A DNA stretch of 9,187 nucleotides from Actinomycetota bacterium (GTDB taxonomy: Bacteria > Actinomycetota > Acidimicrobiia > Acidimicrobiales > JAFATL01). The notes under the pieces are model-generated. The model did not search any database. It had not been told where the DNA came from and was given only the letters and a program-made list of their open reading frames with translations. A program made the position numbers and the translations under genes. Positions 7,255 to 9,187 of the stretch are shown piece after piece. The number at the start of each line of letters is the position of its first letter. Position 1 is the first letter of the stretch. The DNA lies in NCBI GenBank assembly GCA_019243975.1, contig JAFATL010000667.1:1-9187 (forward strand). The letters run 5' to 3'.

Positions 7255-7256
7255 CT
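7251..7256 (+). promoter_or_regulatory. Candidate -10 box (TATACT) of the rightward LLM/ligase operon
   Basis: The plus strand reads TATACT, five of six matches to TATAAT, and overlaps the opposite-strand TATAAT. A start near 7263 would give a leader of about 32 bases. No convincing -35 is seen. If both are real, the two promoters share DNA and could not be bound by RNA polymerase at the same time. Confidence 0.35.
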
Positions 7257-7283
7257 AGGCGAAGAATTGCATTCTCCGCTACC

Positions 7284-7290
7284 GGAAGGA
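7284..7290 (+). promoter_or_regulatory. Shine-Dalgarno of the LLM oxidoreductase gene
   Basis: GGAAGGA ends 5 bases before the TTG at 7296 and supports that codon as the start; the next in-frame ATG is five codons downstream, inside the conserved first beta strand, and has no comparable site. Confidence 0.65.
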
Positions 7291-7295
7291 CGGCA

Positions 7296-8246
7296 TTGCG
7301 GATCGGTCTCATGGTCGGGCCCGAGCGGGGGCGTTACGCGGAGAAGGTCGAGCGCATGTGCGCGGCCGCCCGCTGGGCCGAGGACGCCGGTCTGGCGTCG
7401 GTGTGGGTCCCGCAGATTCCCGACGAGTTCGACGCCCTGACCGCGGCCACCGTCGTGGGGCAGGCCACCTCGCGCATCGAGATCGGGACGGCCGTGGTGC
7501 CGGTGCAGCCCCGCCACCCGATCGCGCTGGCGCAGCAGGCCCTGTCGGTGCAGGCCGTCTGCGGCGGCCGCCTCGCCCTGGGGCTCGGCGTGTCGCACCA
7601 CTGGATCATCGACGAGATGCTGGGCCTGCCCTACGAGAAGCCGCTGCGCACGATGCGCGCCTACCTCGACGTGCTGGAGCCGGCGTTGCACGGGCCTGGC
7701 CCCGTCGACGTGGAGAACGAGCTGTTCCGCGTGCACAACCCGCTCGACATCACCGACGTGGCGCCCACGCCGGTACTGCTGGCCGCGCTCGGGCCCGCCA
7801 TGCTGCGCCTGTGCGGCGAGCGCACCGACGGCACGATCCTGTGGATGGCCGACGAGCGGGCCATCGGCTCGCACGTGGTGCCGGCCCTGAGCGCGGCGGC
7901 CGCCGGCGCTGGTCGGCCCGCGCCGCGGGTCATCGCCGGTGTTCCTGTGTGCCTGTGCCGCGACGACGAGGTCGACGCCGCCGTCGAGCGGACCAACCGC
8001 ATCCTGGCCGAGGCGGAGACGTCGCCCAACTACCAACGGCTGCTCGACGCAGGCGACGCGCAACAGGTGGGCGACCTGCTGGCGGCAGGTTCCGAGTCGT
8101 CGGTCGAGAAGCGGTTGCAGTCGTTCGTCGACGCCGGCGCCACCGACATCTCCGTGCGGGTAGTGCCGCTCGGGGCCACGCGGGAAGAGCGGCTGGCGTC
8201 GTCCGACCGCACGCGCGAACTCATTGCCGCCCTGGCCGCGCAGTGA
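7296..8246 (+). CDS. LLM-class (luciferase-like) oxidoreductase, probably F420-dependent
   Basis: This 316-residue cytoplasmic enzyme has the bacterial-luciferase (TIM-barrel) fold. Evidence: the N-terminal strand RIGLMVG; AARWAEDAGLASVWVPQ (24-40); the conserved block RIEIGTAVVPVQPRHPIALA (60-79); QALSVQAVCGGRLALGLGVS (81-100); and TDGTILWM (178-185), typical of the F420-dependent members. In actinobacteria most enzymes of this sequence type use reduced coenzyme F420, although FMN-using monooxygenases share the fold, so the cofactor is inferred. The start is TTG 7296 with a good Shine-Dalgarno. The TGA overlaps the GTG of the ligase gene (GTGA), so the two are coupled. Its role with the ligase is probably an oxidation or reduction on the same catabolic substrate. 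It could belong to a known F420 LLM subfamily, but I cannot name which from sequence alone. Confidence 0.9.
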   Translation: MRIGLMVGPERGRYAEKVERMCAAARWAEDAGLASVWVPQIPDEFDALTAATVVGQATSRIEIGTAVVPVQPRHPIALAQQALSVQAVCGGRLALGLGVSHHWIIDEMLGLPYEKPLRTMRAYLDVLEPALHGPGPVDVENELFRVHNPLDITDVAPTPVLLAALGPAMLRLCGERTDGTILWMADERAIGSHVVPALSAAAAGAGRPAPRVIAGVPVCLCRDDEVDAAVERTNRILAEAETSPNYQRLLDAGDAQQVGDLLAAGSESSVEKRLQSFVDAGATDISVRVVPLGATREERLASSDRTRELIAALAAQ

Positions 8247-9187
8247 GCGCGCCGGCCACCATCCCCGAGCTGGTCGCGGCTGCGGCTGACCGCTTTGCCG
8301 ACGGGCTGGCGGTCGTGGATGGTGACGTGGCTCTGACGTACGGAGAGCTTGGCACACGGTCCCGGCAGATTTCTTTCGACCTCAAAGCTTTTGGGATCGG
8401 CCCCGGCGACCGGGTCGCCATCTGGTCGTTCAACAGCGTCGAGTGGATTGTCGCCGCCCTCGGCATCTGGCAGGCCGGGGCCGTGCTGGTGCCCGTCAAC
8501 ACCCGGTTCAAAGGGGCCGAAGCCGCCGACATCCTGGGCCGCAGCGGGGCCAAGCTGCTGTTCACAGCGACCGACTTCCTCGGCGCCGATTACGTCGAGC
8601 TGCTGCGGGCGAGCGGTGCCGAGCTGCCCGACCTCGAGACGACGGTGGTGCTGCGCGGGCCCGCGGGCGAGGGCTGTGTGGCGTGGGACGAGTTCGTCGG
8701 GCGTGGTGGGAACGGCGACGGCGGCGCGCTGCCGGCAGTGGGCGCCGGTGACCCCAGCGACATCCTCTTCACGTCAGGTACCACCGGCGCGCCCAAGGGT
8801 GTGGTGCAGACACACGGGCGCACGATGTGCGTGGCCACCGACTGGGTGACCATGACGGGGCTGCAGGCGGGCGACCGCTACCTCATGGTCAACCCGTACT
8901 TCCACATGTTCGGGCTGAAGGCCGGGATCCTGGCTTCGATCGCAGCGGGGGCGACGATGCTCCCGCAGCCGGTGTTCGACGTCGACCGCGTGCTGGCGCG
9001 CGTCGGCGAGGAACAGGTGACCGTGCTGCCGGGCGCCCCGACGCTATACCAGTCGATCCTCGACCACCCCGACCGCGCGCGGTACGACCTGTCGACGTTG
9101 CGCATCGCGGTGACGGGCGCGGCCGACATCCCGGTCGAGCTCATCCGCCGGGTGCGGGCCGAGTTGCCGTTCTCGGTGGTCATCACC
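8243..9187 (+). CDS. FadD3-like acyl-CoA ligase (AMP-binding), C-terminus cut by window edge
   Basis: The first 315 residues of an adenylate-forming ligase are present; the family is usually about 500-550 residues, so about 190 or more are missing, including the C-terminal lid domain. GTG 8243 overlaps the LLM stop. LTYGEL (31-36) and GDRVAIWSFNSVEWIVAALG (55-74) are standard N-lobe blocks; the phosphate-binding loop is TSGTTGAPKG (177-186, Lys185). The stretch VNPYFHMFGLKAGILA (216-231) followed by VTVLPGAPTLYQSILDHP (259-276) and LSTLRIAVTGAADIP (283-297) resembles, from memory, mycobacterial FadD3, which activates the steroid-ring product HIP to its CoA thioester. The reaction would be carboxylate + ATP + CoA to acyl-CoA + AMP + PPi. 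FadD3 subfamily membership is likely; HIP as substrate is not shown, because the rest of a ring-degradation cluster is not in view. Confidence 0.92.
   Translation, partial: MSAPATIPELVAAAADRFADGLAVVDGDVALTYGELGTRSRQISFDLKAFGIGPGDRVAIWSFNSVEWIVAALGIWQAGAVLVPVNTRFKGAEAADILGRSGAKLLFTATDFLGADYVELLRASGAELPDLETTVVLRGPAGEGCVAWDEFVGRGGNGDGGALPAVGAGDPSDILFTSGTTGAPKGVVQTHGRTMCVATDWVTMTGLQAGDRYLMVNPYFHMFGLKAGILASIAAGATMLPQPVFDVDRVLARVGEEQVTVLPGAPTLYQSILDHPDRARYDLSTLRIAVTGAADIPVELIRRVRAELPFSVVIT

Larger units (their letters stand above)
7239..7276. promoter_or_regulatory. Nested inverted repeats in the divergent promoter, candidate operator
   Basis: Three symmetric elements lie in a 38-base, roughly 38% GC island. 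GAGAATG (7239-7245) and CATTCTC (7270-7276) are perfect inverted copies whose centres are 31 bases apart, about three helical turns. AGAAT-TGC-ATTCT (7263-7275) is a compact palindrome using the same ATTCT half-site. AATG-GT-CATT (7242-7251) is a third short palindrome. Together they cover both candidate -10 boxes, as expected for a local repressor of both operons. No regulator gene is in the window, and short palindromes can arise by chance in AT-rich DNA. Confidence 0.4.

Noticed and set aside
7239..7276. Reading the inverted arms GAGAATG/CATTCTC as a transcription terminator hairpin
   Set aside because: The 24-base loop, the lack of a GC-rich stem and T-run, and the position between two divergent gene starts all fit a promoter or operator better than a terminator.
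7215..8357. A 380-codon minus-strand frame opposite the LLM gene
   Set aside because: It is antisense to a clear luciferase-like enzyme, would start inside the ligase gene and run across the divergent promoter, and has no motif.

Overview
This is a gene-dense, very GC-rich window (roughly 70% G+C by eye) with almost no non-coding DNA. GTG and TTG starts are frequent and stop and start codons often overlap. The content (an F420-type luciferase-like oxidoreductase, a soluble bacterial P450, a FadD3-like acyl-CoA ligase and a fused LivH-LivM permease) points to an actinobacterium, such as an acidimicrobial or mycobacterial-type lineage. No rRNA or other marker allows a finer placement. I saw no tRNA, rRNA, CRISPR array, insertion sequence or phage gene.

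The window is organised around one 77-base divergent intergenic region (7219-7295). Leftward, on the minus strand, six genes run to the left edge: cytochrome P450 (6013-7218), short-chain dehydrogenase/reductase (5270-6016), a lipoprotein solute-binding protein (3846-5273), a LivF-type ATPase (3124-3849), a fused LivH-LivM permease (1215-3119) and an exported protein of unknown function (1-1218, cut by the edge). Every junction is a 4-base stop/start overlap except ATPase/permease, which has a 4-base gap. This looks like one translationally coupled operon. Rightward, an LLM-class (probably F420-dependent) oxidoreductase (7296-8246) overlaps by 4 bases a FadD3-like acyl-CoA ligase (8243 to the right edge).

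Taken together, the locus reads as an uptake-plus-catabolism module. A branched-chain-amino-acid-type ABC importer (binding protein, permease, one ATPase) is expressed with a P450 and an SDR, and faces a CoA-activating ligase and an LLM oxidoreductase. A working hypothesis is import, oxidation and CoA activation of a hydrophobic carboxylic acid, for example a steroid or terpenoid breakdown product. The substrate cannot be read from sequence. The second ATPase expected of this transporter class (LivG) is not in the window.

The divergent intergenic region is a low-GC island. It holds a perfect TATAAT facing the operon, an overlapping TATACT facing the ligase side, and nested inverted repeats that could be an operator. 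The most novel items are the exported protein coupled to the permease and the whole coupled P450/SDR/transporter arrangement.
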